A model generated the notes under the pieces. It was not told the DNA's origin. It made no database searches and saw only the letters and a list, made by a program, of their open reading frames with translations. This document shows positions 10,388-19,794 of a stretch of 64,000 nucleotides of DNA, one piece after another. The stretch lies in NCBI GenBank assembly GCA_030055615.1, contig JASFYN010000002.1:313245-377244 (forward strand). The letters run 5' to 3'. A program made the position numbers and the translations under genes. The stretch's first letter is position 1. The number at the start of each line of letters is the position of its first letter. This DNA is from Methanothermobacter sp. (lineage in GTDB: Archaea > Methanobacteriota > Methanobacteria > Methanobacteriales > DSM-23052).

Positions 10388-10951
10388 ATGATAAAGAGTA
10401 TATGTTATTTTGAGACTCCAGGCCCGGAAAATACTGATAAACTATTAAAACTTGTTAAAGAGAGATCAGAGGAACTTGGCATAAATAATATAATTGTTGC
10501 ATCCGTTTCTGGTAGAACAGCCCTCAAATTATCGGATATATTAACTAATGCGGATATTGTGTGCATCACCCACCATGCAGGTTTCAAAGAAAAGGGAAAA
10601 CTAGAAATGGATCCTAAAATAAAGGATAAATTGACAAAAAAGGGTATAAAAGTGTACGCAGGATCCCATGCATTAAGTGGTGTTGGCAGGGGGATTTCCA
10701 ACAGATTCGGTGGTGTCACACCAGTTGAAATAATGGCAGAAACCCTCCGCATGGTCTCCCAAGGATTCAAAGTTTGCGTCGAAATTACTATAATGGCTGC
10801 TGATGCAGGCCTCATACCCATGGACAGAGAGATCATAGCAATCGGTGGCACCGCACAGGGGGTTGACACAGCCCTAGTCATTTCACCAGCACATATGAAC
10901 AATGTCTTCGACCTCAGAATACATGAAATAATCGCAATGCCCCGCCCCTGA
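10388..10951 (+). CDS. Pyruvate kinase C-terminal-domain-like protein
   Basis: A ~187-residue single-domain protein resembling the alpha/beta C-terminal (allosteric) domain of pyruvate kinase: [30 protein letters not shown], and the tail [32 protein letters not shown]. There is no catalytic barrel, so it is not a pyruvate kinase. Start at ATG 10388, with GGTGAT six bases upstream; an ATG at 10376 overlaps that site. It is divergent from comA. Ligand and function unknown; a regulatory or binding role is inferred. Confidence 0.75.
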   Translation: MIKSICYFETPGPENTDKLLKLVKERSEELGINNIIVASVSGRTALKLSDILTNADIVCITHHAGFKEKGKLEMDPKIKDKLTKKGIKVYAGSHALSGVGRGISNRFGGVTPVEIMAETLRMVSQGFKVCVEITIMAADAGLIPMDREIIAIGGTAQGVDTALVISPAHMNNVFDLRIHEIIAMPRP

Positions 10952-11065
10952 ACCATCCCTTTAACTTCCAAAGTGGATAATAAAAACCTTTACTCATGAA
11001 AACTCATAATATAGAGCATAATTGGGAATCATCAAATTAGATGGAAAAAATAGAATAACGTTAAA

Positions 11066-11246
11066 CTTATATATACCTACATCGAATAATAGACAACTAT
11101 AATCAAAATCAATGATAAAAGCTCCACTAAAAAGTAGGGCAAATACCATAACATTCACTTACATTCAAAAATTCCAAAATTTGGGTTGAAACCCTATAAT
11201 CCTCCTCATCCCGTCTTGGGCGAATGGGCATCCCCATGATCAAGAC
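11066..11246 (+). promoter_or_regulatory. ftsZ promoter and leader with nested hairpin
   Basis: The 330-base gap before ftsZ contains a TATA-like CTTATATATAC at 11066-11076, implying a leader near 180 bases. Within that leader GTCTTG (11213-11218) pairs with CAAGAC (11241-11246), and inside it ATGGG (11224-11228) pairs with CCCAT (11233-11237), giving a two-part hairpin ending about 35 bases before the start codon. No open frame I believe lies in the gap. A role in controlling ftsZ translation is possible but unproven. Confidence 0.4.
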
Positions 11247-11281
11247 AGGATTTCCAAAAAAACCTTATGTGGGGGTAACAA

Positions 11282-12412
11282 TTGAAATTTATTAACGAGG
11301 CCATAAAAGAGGATATTATAAAAAATAGAAAGCCAGCTCCTACACCAATAGACGAAGATCTCAAGGAGCTAATAAAAGAAAGTCGGGCGAAAATATATGT
11401 CGTAGGAACTGGTGGAGCAGGGAATAACACCATAACCCGTTTAAACGAGATAGGAATAGAGGGAGCGGAGACCATAGCCATCAACACTGATGCACAGGAC
11501 CTCTATTACACTATTTCTTCCCGTAAACTTCTAATAGGGAGAAGTATATGCAATGGTCTTGGAGCTGGTGGCATTCCAGAAATTGGGGAAGAATGTGCAG
11601 AGGAAAGCGAAGACGAGATAAGAAGAGAACTTGAAGGAGCAGACATGGTATTTGTGACCTGCGGACTGGGTGGGGGTACAGGCACTGGTTCCGCACCAGT
11701 AATATGTAAGTTATCAAAGAAGATAGGAGCCCTGACAATTGCAGTAGTAACATTACCATTCAGTGCAGAAGGGCTTAAAAGAAGGGAAAACGCGGAGATG
11801 GGCTTGGAAAAGCTCCAAAACGCTGCTGACACCGTTATTGTTATCCCCAATGATAAACTCCTAGAAGTTGCACCCAACCTACCTATCAACAAAGCATTTA
11901 TGGTAGCTGACGAAATCCTAGGCCGAGCAGTTAAAGGTATAACAGAATTAATTACGAAACCAGCCCTTGTCAGCCTAGACCTCTCAGATGTTAAAAGTAT
12001 AATGAAAGGTTCAGGAATGGCGATAATAGGAATGGGCGAATCAGAATCAGGAGACAGGGCACTAGAATCAGTCCATGAAGCCCTTAACAGTCCACTACTC
12101 GATATCGACATATCCAATGGTAAAGGCGCCCTTATAAACATAGCAGGAAGCTCAGACCTCACATTACAGGAAGCCGAGAACATAGTCCAAGTAGTCGCCG
12201 AGGAATTAGACCCAGATGCGAACATAATCTGGGGAGCTCAAATACAGGATGAACTCCAAAACATGATAAGAACAACCATAATAGTCGCAGGAGTAAAATC
12301 CCCATACATTTACGGTTCTCCAACCGAAAAGGAGACCATAAGCGAAAAGAAAAAAGAGAAGAAGTCTATCGACGATTCGGCACTAGAAGAATTTATAGAT
12401 GGTGTATTCTAA
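11282..12412 (+). CDS. ftsZ: Cell division GTPase FtsZ
   Basis: Tubulin-like GTPase that polymerises at the division site. The 376-residue sequence shows [24 protein letters not shown], the tubulin signature [14 protein letters not shown], and [25 protein letters not shown] ~40-residue N-terminal extension and an acidic/basic C-terminal tail ending [10 protein letters not shown] flank the core. TTG start with GGGGGT upstream. It precedes secE-spt5 and the ribosomal stalk genes, but its own promoter and a 110-base gap to secE suggest separate control. Confidence 0.96.
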   Translation: MKFINEAIKEDIIKNRKPAPTPIDEDLKELIKESRAKIYVVGTGGAGNNTITRLNEIGIEGAETIAINTDAQDLYYTISSRKLLIGRSICNGLGAGGIPEIGEECAEESEDEIRRELEGADMVFVTCGLGGGTGTGSAPVICKLSKKIGALTIAVVTLPFSAEGLKRRENAEMGLEKLQNAADTVIVIPNDKLLEVAPNLPINKAFMVADEILGRAVKGITELITKPALVSLDLSDVKSIMKGSGMAIIGMGESESGDRALESVHEALNSPLLDIDISNGKGALINIAGSSDLTLQEAENIVQVVAEELDPDANIIWGAQIQDELQNMIRTTIIVAGVKSPYIYGSPTEKETISEKKKEKKSIDDSALEEFIDGVF

Positions 12413-12436
12413 ACCACTATTTTAAATTGGTAGCGA

Positions 12437-12446
12437 AGAATTTATA
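12437..12446 (+). promoter_or_regulatory. Likely promoter of the secE-spt5-ribosomal operon
   Basis: AATTTATAAG-like TATA box in the 110-base gap between ftsZ and secE, about 80 bases before the secE ATG. It would drive the co-oriented run secE, spt5, rpl11, rpl1, rplP0, rpl12. Confidence 0.45.
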
Positions 12447-12522
12447 AGTCCCCCAAAATATACTAAGTAATATCATAGAATTTTAATCCTCTTTTTTAAC
12501 AATTTACGGAGTAGGGATAATC

Positions 12523-12702
12523 ATGGGTTATAAAGAATCTATTCTAGAGTTTATAGAAAAATCAAGGAGAGTCCTAAAGGTTTCAAAGAAACCAGAGAGA
12601 GAAGAATACTTCACCGTAGCTAAGGTCACAGGAATAGGCATAATAATAATCGGAGTAATAGGCCTTATAATCACGCTCCTGACACAAATTTTAGGTAGAT
12701 AA
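12523..12702 (+). CDS. secE: Protein translocase subunit SecE (Sec61-gamma)
   Basis: A 59-residue protein with an amphipathic N-terminal helix ([26 protein letters not shown]) and one C-terminal membrane span (about residues 33-55, rich in Ile/Gly). This is the Sec61-gamma/SecE layout, including the conserved RVLKVSKKP region. GGAGTAGGGAT lies before the ATG. It immediately precedes spt5, the classic secE-nusG neighbour pair conserved in bacteria and archaea. Confidence 0.9.
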   Translation: MGYKESILEFIEKSRRVLKVSKKPEREEYFTVAKVTGIGIIIIGVIGLIITLLTQILGR

Positions 12703-12725
12703 AACATATTAGGTTGTGTATCCCA

Positions 12726-13190
12726 ATGGAAAATAAAAATGCCATCTATGCCCTGAAAACTTCAGTGGGCCAAGAAAAAAACGTGGCAAGGATGCTAGCA
12801 AGAAAAGTTAAAACAAGTGGGATGGAAATAAACGCCATCCTAGCACCAGAATCCCTGAAAGGATACATACTAGTGGAAGTATCGGGTAAACTGGATATCA
12901 GGAACCCTGCATTAAGGGTGCCCCACCTAAGGGGTATAGTAGATGGTGAAAAACCCATAGACTTTGATGAGATAAGAAAGTTCCTCAAACCAGAACCTAT
13001 AATATCATCCATCAAAAAGGGTAGTATAGTCGAACTTATATCAGGACCCTTCAAAGGAGAAAGGGCAAAGGTTATACGCATAGATGAATCAAGGGAAGAA
13101 GTAGTCCTAGAATTAATAGAAGCAGCCGTGCCAATACCTGTAACAGTTAAAGCTGACCAGATACGTATAATACAAAAGGAGGCTGATTAA
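12726..13190 (+). CDS. spt5: Transcription elongation factor Spt5 (NusG)
   Basis: Binds the RNA polymerase clamp with Spt4 to raise processivity. The ~154-residue protein has an NGN domain ([22 protein letters not shown] ... GYILVEV ... [10 protein letters not shown]) followed by a C-terminal KOW domain ([24 protein letters not shown]). ATG 12726 is preferred over an in-frame TTG at 12714, because AGGT lies between them. Its stop touches the rpl11 start. Confidence 0.95.
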   Translation: MENKNAIYALKTSVGQEKNVARMLARKVKTSGMEINAILAPESLKGYILVEVSGKLDIRNPALRVPHLRGIVDGEKPIDFDEIRKFLKPEPIISSIKKGSIVELISGPFKGERAKVIRIDESREEVVLELIEAAVPIPVTVKADQIRIIQKEAD

Positions 13191-13682
13191 TTGGCTAAAG
13201 AGACAATTGAGATCCTCATAGATGGTGGTAAAGCCACACCAGGACCGCCATTAGGCCCTGCCCTCGGACCATATGGCGTCAACATGATGCAAATTGTCGA
13301 TGAAATCAACAAAAAAACAGCAGACTTCAAAGGGATGAAAGTCCCCGTGAAAATCACCATAGACACTGAAACCAAAGAATTTGAAATCCAAGTAGGAACA
13401 CCACCCACAACAGCTCTAATAATGGCAGAACTAGGCATTGAAAAAGGATCAGAGGATCCTGGGATGGACAAAGTCGCGGACCTAACTATTGAACAAGTCT
13501 TGAAAGTAGCTAAAATGAAATTCGATTCACTACTTGCAAAAGACTACAAGGGCGCTGTTAAAGAAATATTAGGGACTTGTGTGAGCATGGGTATAACAGT
13601 AGAGGGCAAAGACCCCAGAGAAGTCCAGAAAGAAATCGACAAAGGAACCTATGATAAACTACTAGAAGAATCCACACCATAA
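13191..13682 (+). CDS. rpl11: Ribosomal protein L11 (uL11)
   Basis: Large-subunit protein at the GTPase-associated centre. The 163-residue product shows the N-terminal [20 protein letters not shown] signature and [25 protein letters not shown] start with GGAGGCTGA upstream, directly after the spt5 stop. Confidence 0.97.
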   Translation: MAKETIEILIDGGKATPGPPLGPALGPYGVNMMQIVDEINKKTADFKGMKVPVKITIDTETKEFEIQVGTPPTTALIMAELGIEKGSEDPGMDKVADLTIEQVLKVAKMKFDSLLAKDYKGAVKEILGTCVSMGITVEGKDPREVQKEIDKGTYDKLLEESTP

Positions 13683-13751
13683 ATATAATATACTATAAAA
13701 AGCAAAACTTTAGATTTACAATAACTTTTATTTTCTCGGGAGGATAATAAA

Positions 13752-14390
13752 ATGAAACAAGAGATACTAGAAGCGGTGAAGAAGGCTAAGGAACAATCCA
13801 AGCCGCGGAACTTCACACAGTCAATCGACATAGTCATAAACATCAAAGACCTAGATGTGAACAAACCAGAGAACAGATTTGAGGAAGAAGTTTCACTACC
13901 ACACGGCCGCGGCAAAGAAGTTAAAATAGCAGTCATCGCAGATGGAGAATTAGCCCTACAAGCAAAAAAAGCCGGCGCAGACCTCATAATAACAAGAGAT
14001 GACCTGGAAGAACTTGGAAAAAACCGTAAAAAGGCGAAAAGATTAGCTAACGAATATGAATTCTTCATAGCACAGGCAGACCTCATGCCACTCGTAGGCC
14101 GATTCCTAGGACCAGTACTAGGACCCAGAAAAAAAATGCCTAAACCAATACCAGCAACAGCAAATCCAGCACCACTCATAAAAAAACTCAGAGACACCGT
14201 CAGAGTAAGGGTAAAGGACCAGCCATTAATACACACAACCGTGGGGACAGAAAAAATGGACGATGAAAAAATAACAGAAAACATTGAATCCATACTTGAT
14301 GTACTTGACCGTAACCTCGAAAAAGGCAGAAAACAAGTAAAATCCATGTACATAAAGACAACCATGGGGCCGGCAGTAAAGGTGATCTAA
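13752..14390 (+). CDS. rpl1: Ribosomal protein L1 (uL1)
   Basis: L1-stalk protein of 212 residues with [33 protein letters not shown] and [12 protein letters not shown] 69-base A+T-rich gap precedes it and GGGAGGATAATAAA lies before the ATG. In other methanogens L1 represses its own operon by binding mRNA that mimics 23S rRNA; I did not identify a convincing mimic here, so regulation is inference only. One base separates it from rplP0. Confidence 0.97.
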   Translation: MKQEILEAVKKAKEQSKPRNFTQSIDIVINIKDLDVNKPENRFEEEVSLPHGRGKEVKIAVIADGELALQAKKAGADLIITRDDLEELGKNRKKAKRLANEYEFFIAQADLMPLVGRFLGPVLGPRKKMPKPIPATANPAPLIKKLRDTVRVRVKDQPLIHTTVGTEKMDDEKITENIESILDVLDRNLEKGRKQVKSMYIKTTMGPAVKVI

Positions 14391-14391
14391 A

Positions 14392-15399
14392 ATGGCTCAT
14401 GTAGCTGAATGGAAAAAACAAGAAGTTAAAGACCTTACAGAACTAATAAAAGGTCATGAGGTTATAGGTATAGTTGACCTTTCAGATATACCCGCAAAAC
14501 AGTTACAAAAAATGAGACAGAACCTCCGTGAAAAAGCAAAAATTAGAATGTCCAGAAAAACCCTAATCTCACTAGCACTGGACAGAGCAAACAAAGAAAA
14601 GAAAAACATAAAAGAATTGAACAATACCCTAGAAGGCCAACCAGCCCTCATAGTCAGCAACATGAATCCTTTCAAATTATTCAAAATACTTGAAAAGAGT
14701 AAAACTCCATCCCCTGCAAAACCAGGGGCAATAGCACCCCAAGATGTTATAATACCCAAGGGAGATACCGGTTTCGCCCCGGGGCCAATCCTTGGGGAAT
14801 TACAACAACTAGGAATACCCGCAAGGATAGAGAAGGGTAAAATAGTTATAACAGAAGATCACACCATATTAAAAGCAGGGGATGAAATATCCCCAAAAGT
14901 TGCTGAAATTTTAAACCGTTTGGATATACAACCATTGGAGGTTGGTATAGACCTTAAAGCCGCATATGAAAACGAAACAATTTATACATCCGATATTTTA
15001 ACAATTGATGAAAACAAGACAATAGCTGATATTAAAAAGGCATTTTCACAAGCCTTCAATTTGTCAATTAACGCACTAATCTACACCAGAGAAACAATAC
15101 CATACATCATACAAAATGCAGCTTCAAAAGCTTTCAACCTAGCCTATAATGCTGCAATACTCACACCAGAAACAGCCGAACCATTAATGGCCAGAGCATA
15201 TGCACAGATGCTTTCATTAGCAGCGAAAATCGCCCAAAATAATAAAGAAGCCCTTGATGAAGAGTTACTAGAAAAGATAACAACCAAAACCAGACCCAAA
15301 ACCGAAAAAGAAAAAGAAGAAGAGGAAGAGGAAGAAGAAGAGGAAGAAGAGGAGGAAGAAGAGGAAGCAGCCGCTGGTCTAGGCGCCCTCTTCGGCTAA
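14392..15399 (+). CDS. rplP0: Ribosomal stalk protein P0 (L10, uL10)
   Basis: Stalk base that binds 23S rRNA and carries P1 dimers. The 335-residue archaeal P0 has an N-terminal L10 domain ([25 protein letters not shown]), the long archaeal insertion, helical P1-binding segments toward the end, then an uninterrupted Glu run and the factor-binding tail [10 protein letters not shown]. The last ~60 coding bases are identical to the end of rpl12. Confidence 0.96.
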   Translation: MAHVAEWKKQEVKDLTELIKGHEVIGIVDLSDIPAKQLQKMRQNLREKAKIRMSRKTLISLALDRANKEKKNIKELNNTLEGQPALIVSNMNPFKLFKILEKSKTPSPAKPGAIAPQDVIIPKGDTGFAPGPILGELQQLGIPARIEKGKIVITEDHTILKAGDEISPKVAEILNRLDIQPLEVGIDLKAAYENETIYTSDILTIDENKTIADIKKAFSQAFNLSINALIYTRETIPYIIQNAASKAFNLAYNAAILTPETAEPLMARAYAQMLSLAAKIAQNNKEALDEELLEKITTKTRPKTEKEKEEEEEEEEEEEEEEEEEAAAGLGALFG

Positions 15400-15401
15400 A
15401 A
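15340..15401 (+). repeat. 62-bp exact repeat, copy 1 (rplP0 tail)
   Basis: Bases 15340-15401 are identical to 15692-15753. The unit spans the Glu run, the [10 protein letters not shown] tail, the stop codon and two following bases. Spacing is 352 bases, direct orientation. Confidence 0.95.
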
Positions 15402-15439
15402 TTTACCAATATAATATAAAATAATTCTGAGGTGATCAT

Positions 15440-15751
15440 ATGGAATATATATATGCAGCAATGCTATTACACACTACAGGCAAAGAAATAAACGAAGAGA
15501 ACGTGAAAAAAGTGCTAGAGGCAGCTGGAGCAGAAGTCGATGATGCCAGGGTAAAAGCTCTGATAGCAGCATTAGAAGAAGTCGACATCGAAGAAGCAAT
15601 GGAAACAGCAGCTGTAACCCCATCAGCAGGAGCACCAGCAACCGAAGCTGCAGAAGAAAAAGAGGAAGAGAAAGAGGAAGAGGAAGAAGAGGAGGAAGAA
15701 GAGGAGGAAGAAGAGGAAGCAGCCGCTGGTCTAGGCGCCCTCTTCGGCTAA
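15440..15751 (+). CDS. rpl12: Ribosomal stalk protein P1 (L12)
   Basis: A 103-residue acidic stalk protein that recruits translational GTPases. [30 protein letters not shown] forms the dimerisation helices, followed by an Ala/Pro hinge, a Glu-rich stretch and the [10 protein letters not shown] tail. GAGGTGATC ribosome-binding site before the ATG. Ends with a hairpin-T-run terminator. Confidence 0.96.
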   Translation: MEYIYAAMLLHTTGKEINEENVKKVLEAAGAEVDDARVKALIAALEEVDIEEAMETAAVTPSAGAPATEAAEEKEEEKEEEEEEEEEEEEEEEAAAGLGALFG

Positions 15752-15753
15752 AA
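15692..15753 (+). repeat. 62-bp exact repeat, copy 2 (rpl12 tail)
   Basis: Second copy of the repeat at 15340-15401. Synonymous positions are also identical, so the match goes beyond protein conservation. Confidence 0.95.
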
Positions 15754-15785
15754 GGTTCTTCTTCCCCCCCTCAAAACCTTTTTTT
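15751..15785 (+). terminator. Terminator after rpl12
   Basis: AAAGGTT (15751-15757) can pair with AACCTTT (15775-15781), followed by a T run to 15785. The position immediately after the rpl12 stop fits the end of the ribosomal operon. The T/A-rich stretch may also serve as the alaS promoter. Confidence 0.5.
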
Positions 15786-15832
15786 AAATTCACACACTAC
15801 TTTTTCTAAAATGAAAAACATTAAAGATTACC

Positions 15833-18535
15833 ATGTCCCACCAATTAAAAAAACTCGGATATGAAAAAAAGAAATGTAAATCGTGTGGGAAATACTTTTG
15901 GTCTATAGATGAGCGTGAAACATGCGGAGACGCCCCCTGCGACCCATATACTTTCATCGGGGACCCGCCAACGAAGAAAAAATACGACCTATACAAGATT
16001 CAGAACACCTTCATCCAATTCTTCAAAGAAAGAGGCCACGAACCCATCAAAAGATACCCAGTACTTGCAAAACGTTGGAGAGACGACGTATTCCTAGTAG
16101 GAGCATCCATCTACAACTTCCAACCATGGGTAACATCAGGGATGGTTAAACCACCAGCAAACCCACTAGTAGTCGCCCAACCCTCAATAAGATTAAACGA
16201 CATAGACAACGTAGGAAGAACAGGAAGACACTTAACCTGCTTCACCATGGGAGGCCATCACGCATTCAACTCCCCAGAAAACCAGATCTACTGGGAAAAT
16301 GAAACAATAAAATACTGTCACGATTTCCTAAAGCACATTGGCATAAACCCCAAAGAGGCGACATTCATAGAATCATGGTGGGAAGGTGGAGGAAACGCAG
16401 GACCTTGCTATGAAGTCTGCGTAAGGGGTGTTGAACTCGCAACTCTCGTATTCATACAATACGAGATCCTACCAGATTCCAAGAAAAAGGAGATCCCATT
16501 AAAGATCGTTGACACAGGCTACGGACTCGAAAGATTCGCATGGATATCTCAAGGAACCCCAACAGCATACGACGCATCATTCGGCCCAGTAATCCAGAGA
16601 CTAAAAGAACTAGCATCAATAGAAGTCAACGAGGAAATACTAAAAGAAAACGCCCAAGTCGCGGGTATGATGGACATACAAACATACGCAGACCTTAAAA
16701 CCCTCAGAAGGAGGGTGGCAGATAAACTAGGCATCCCGGTGAAAGAATTAGAAGCATCAGCAAAGCCAATGGAATCCATTTATGCAATAGCAGACCATAC
16801 AAGGTGTTTAGCATTCATGCTAGCAGATGGCGTGATCCCATCAAACGTTAAGGAAGGATACCTAGCACGTCTAATAATAAGACGCGCCATCAGACTACTG
16901 GACGAACTACACTTGAAAGAATCATTAAAAGACATAATGGAAATCCAAATAGACTTCCTAGAACCACAATACCCCGAAATAAGAGAACACCATCAACACA
17001 TAATAGACATAATAGAATTAGAGGAAAAAAGATACAAAAAGACCATCCAAAAGGGTGAAAGGATAGTTAAAAAGACAATAAAACACTTCAAAAAAGAAGG
17101 AAAAAAGGAAATACCAGTCAAAACCCTCATAAAACTCTACGACTCCCATGGCATACCCCCAGAGATAGTGAAAGAAATATCAAACGCCCAAAATTTCAAA
17201 TTAAGAATCCCAGACAATTTCTACACACTCGTAGCCCAAAAACATGAAAAAGAAGAAGAAACAGAAACAACCCCTATAAAATTAGATTATCCCCAGACAA
17301 AACTATTATTCTACGAAAACCCAAACGAAACAAAATTCAAGGCCAAAATAATAGGAATACATGAAAACGGGATAATACTAGACCAAACACTATTCTATCC
17401 AGAAGGTGGCGGCCAACCATCAGACAAAGGAATGCTAAAAATAGGAAAAAGCAAATTAAAAGTTGAATATGCAGAGAAAATCGGGGACATAGTACTCCAC
17501 AGAACAAACGCAGATAAAATTCCAAGAAAACTCATAGGCAAAACAGTCGAGGGAACTATCGACTGGGAAAGAAGAATGGCACTAACCAGAAACCATACAG
17601 GAACACACCTTATAGTAGCCGCGGCACGCCAAGTCCTCGGAGACCACATTTGGCAGACAGGAGCCCAGAAAGGCATCAAACAATCAAGAATAGACCTATC
17701 ACACTATAAGCGGATCAAAATAGATGAAATCGAAAAAATAGAAGAACTAGCCAACAAGTACGTGATGGAGAACATCCCAGTCAAAACCAAATGGATTGAA
17801 AGAAACCTAGCCGAAAAAAAATACGGTTTCATATTATACCAAGGTGGAGTAGTACCCGGCAACAAGATAAGAATAGTTAAAATAGGCGAAATTGACGTGC
17901 AAGCATGTGGAGGCACACACGTACCCCAGACAGGAGACATAGGACCCATAAAAATCAACCGCACAGAAAGAATACAAGACGGAGTTGAAAGAATCGAATT
18001 TTCAGTAGGAGAAGCCGCAATAAAACAAATACAAAATATCAACCGCCTACTAATTGAAACCTCAAAAATATTCAAAGTACCAGTAGAACAACTCCCCAGA
18101 GTCTCTGAAAGATTCTTCAAAGAATGGAAAGCATTCAAAAACGAAATAAAACGTCTAAAAGAGGAAATAGCACTCCTAAAAATAGAAAAACTCACAGAAA
18201 AAACCCAGAAAATCGACAACCTATTATTCATAGGCGAAATTGTCGACGCAAAAATGGATGAAATGCAAGAAATGGCACTAAAACTCACAGAAGACAAAAA
18301 AATAGACATAACCATACTCCTAAACAATGATGGGAAAATCGTAGGAGCATCATCTTCAAAAGCTATCAAAAAAGGCATCAAAATAAACGAACTCATAAAA
18401 AAACTAGCAAAAATCCTCGGCGGAGGAGGAGGGGGAAGACCAAACCTCGCCCAAGGAGCCGGGCCCAAAACCCACAAAATAAATGAAGTCCTAGAAGAAG
18501 CTCAAAGACTAATAGAAGCAACCCTAGAGGGTTGA
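15833..18535 (+). CDS. alaS: Alanyl-tRNA synthetase
   Basis: Charges tRNA-Ala. The 900-residue archaeal form starts with a Cys-rich segment (CKSCGKYFWSIDERETCGDAPC) followed by the class II core (RTGRHLTCFTMGGHHAFNSPENQIYW, FIESWWEGGGNAGPCYEV), the editing domain with metal motif RNHTGTHLI and CGGTHV, then a C-terminal Gly-rich domain (GGGGGGRPNLAQGAG). No Shine-Dalgarno-like sequence is evident before ATG 15833; a TATA-like TTTTTTTAAATT lies about 45 bases upstream, so the leader is short. The end overlaps or abuts the next gene. Confidence 0.97.
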   Translation: MSHQLKKLGYEKKKCKSCGKYFWSIDERETCGDAPCDPYTFIGDPPTKKKYDLYKIQNTFIQFFKERGHEPIKRYPVLAKRWRDDVFLVGASIYNFQPWVTSGMVKPPANPLVVAQPSIRLNDIDNVGRTGRHLTCFTMGGHHAFNSPENQIYWENETIKYCHDFLKHIGINPKEATFIESWWEGGGNAGPCYEVCVRGVELATLVFIQYEILPDSKKKEIPLKIVDTGYGLERFAWISQGTPTAYDASFGPVIQRLKELASIEVNEEILKENAQVAGMMDIQTYADLKTLRRRVADKLGIPVKELEASAKPMESIYAIADHTRCLAFMLADGVIPSNVKEGYLARLIIRRAIRLLDELHLKESLKDIMEIQIDFLEPQYPEIREHHQHIIDIIELEEKRYKKTIQKGERIVKKTIKHFKKEGKKEIPVKTLIKLYDSHGIPPEIVKEISNAQNFKLRIPDNFYTLVAQKHEKEEETETTPIKLDYPQTKLLFYENPNETKFKAKIIGIHENGIILDQTLFYPEGGGQPSDKGMLKIGKSKLKVEYAEKIGDIVLHRTNADKIPRKLIGKTVEGTIDWERRMALTRNHTGTHLIVAAARQVLGDHIWQTGAQKGIKQSRIDLSHYKRIKIDEIEKIEELANKYVMENIPVKTKWIERNLAEKKYGFILYQGGVVPGNKIRIVKIGEIDVQACGGTHVPQTGDIGPIKINRTERIQDGVERIEFSVGEAAIKQIQNINRLLIETSKIFKVPVEQLPRVSERFFKEWKAFKNEIKRLKEEIALLKIEKLTEKTQKIDNLLFIGEIVDAKMDEMQEMALKLTEDKKIDITILLNNDGKIVGASSSKAIKKGIKINELIKKLAKILGGGGGGRPNLAQGAGPKTHKINEVLEEAQRLIEATLEG

Positions 18536-18537
18536 AC

Positions 18538-19779
18538 TTGGAAAAGACAATCCATAGTATAAAAGAAAAGGTAGAAAGAGGAGAAGCCCAAATATTCACA
18601 GCCCAACAAATAAAGGAGATGCTCCAAGACGAAGAAAAAATAACAATCGATGACGTGGACATCATAACCACAGCCACTTGTGGGATAATGTCAGGCACCG
18701 CCGCCATCATGCATTTTAAAGTTTCAGAACCTGGAAAATTCAAAAAAGCAAAAAAAGTTTACCTAAACGGAGTACCAGCATTCCCAGGACCATGCCCAAA
18801 CGAAAGCCTAGGACTCGTCGACATCATATTATATGGAACATCAACAAGCACAAAAAACCCAGATTACGGAGGAGGATTCCTACTAAACGACATCTTAAAC
18901 AGAAAAGAAATAGAAGTAATCATAGAATCAACAGACTCCAAAACCATAAAAACAAGCCTAACCCTAGACAAGATCAAAACTGCTAGGATAATCGGCACAA
19001 GAATGGCATACAAAAATTATATGGCTTTCATAAACCCCGGAAATGAACCAATAGCATCCATATTCAATCCAATACCAATGGAAGGCCCCTTTAAAGGCCT
19101 CTCATTTTCAGGATGCGGTGAACTCAACCCACTCCAAAACGATCCCCACATGAAAACAATGAAAAAGGGATCTCCAGTATTATTAAACGGCGCCATTGGG
19201 ATGATAATAGGGGAAGGTACAAGGAGCACGCCAGAAAAACCAAATCTCATGATAGTCGGCGACCTCCATGAGATGAAACCATACTATATTGGAGGTTTCA
19301 GGACAGCAGCAGGTCCAGAGGTATTCAATACAATCGCGATCCCAATACCAATCCTAAACCAGGAAATACTCACAAATACCTTTGTAACGAATGACATTAT
19401 ACCATTACCAATAGCCGATATAAGAGACAGGAGCATAATAGACAAAACCAATTATGAGACCGCTTGGATGGGAGATGAAAGACCATCATATCACCCAGAA
19501 AGATGTGCTGATTGTGAAAAATGTCTCGTAGCTGAAAGATGCCCTACCCTAGCCTTCAAGGATACACTAGACCTTAAAAAGTGTTTTGGATGCGGAATGT
19601 GCGCAAATTCCTGTCCAAATAATGTATTCGAGATGAGAACAGGGAAAGTCACATTCCAACTTAACAGTAAAAGCATAGAAGTTCCTGTAGTATGCAGACA
19701 ATCAGATATAAGACGGGCAAAAAAATTGGCAGAAGAATTAAAATGCAAAATAGAATCTGGTGAATTCCCCATCAAATAA
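18538..19779 (+). CDS. Methanogenesis marker 16 metalloprotein (DUF39 + ferredoxin)
   Basis: A ~413-residue protein: N-terminal DUF39 domain (TTATCGIMSGTAAIMHFKVSEPGKF ... SFSGCGELNPL ... GEGTRSTPEKPNLMIVGDLHEM) and a C-terminal 2x[4Fe-4S] ferredoxin domain (CADCEKCLVAERCPT, CFGCGMCANSCPNN). DUF39-ferredoxin proteins are implicated in homocysteine formation from aspartate semialdehyde, and this architecture matches the conserved marker-16 family. TTG 18538 has GAGGGT suitably upstream; a TTG at 18532 overlapping the alaS stop is the alternative. Exact reaction of marker 16 not settled to my knowledge. Confidence 0.85.
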   Translation: MEKTIHSIKEKVERGEAQIFTAQQIKEMLQDEEKITIDDVDIITTATCGIMSGTAAIMHFKVSEPGKFKKAKKVYLNGVPAFPGPCPNESLGLVDIILYGTSTSTKNPDYGGGFLLNDILNRKEIEVIIESTDSKTIKTSLTLDKIKTARIIGTRMAYKNYMAFINPGNEPIASIFNPIPMEGPFKGLSFSGCGELNPLQNDPHMKTMKKGSPVLLNGAIGMIIGEGTRSTPEKPNLMIVGDLHEMKPYYIGGFRTAAGPEVFNTIAIPIPILNQEILTNTFVTNDIIPLPIADIRDRSIIDKTNYETAWMGDERPSYHPERCADCEKCLVAERCPTLAFKDTLDLKKCFGCGMCANSCPNNVFEMRTGKVTFQLNSKSIEVPVVCRQSDIRRAKKLAEELKCKIESGEFPIK

Positions 19780-19794
19780 ACTTGGGTGTAACAG

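Noticed and set aside
11506-12225. Long open frame antisense to ftsZ
   Set aside because: Its composition (Ser/Pro/Ile-rich) and lack of a ribosome-binding site mark it as the antisense shadow of ftsZ.
15300-15751. Glu-rich runs considered as simple-sequence repeat artefacts
   Set aside because: Acidic runs ahead of the [10 protein letters not shown] tail are normal for archaeal P0/P1, so the run itself is not odd; only the DNA identity is.
17704-18477. Long open frame antisense to the alaS 3' part
   Set aside because: Shadow of the alaS reading frame; low-complexity Phe/Ser composition and no domain.
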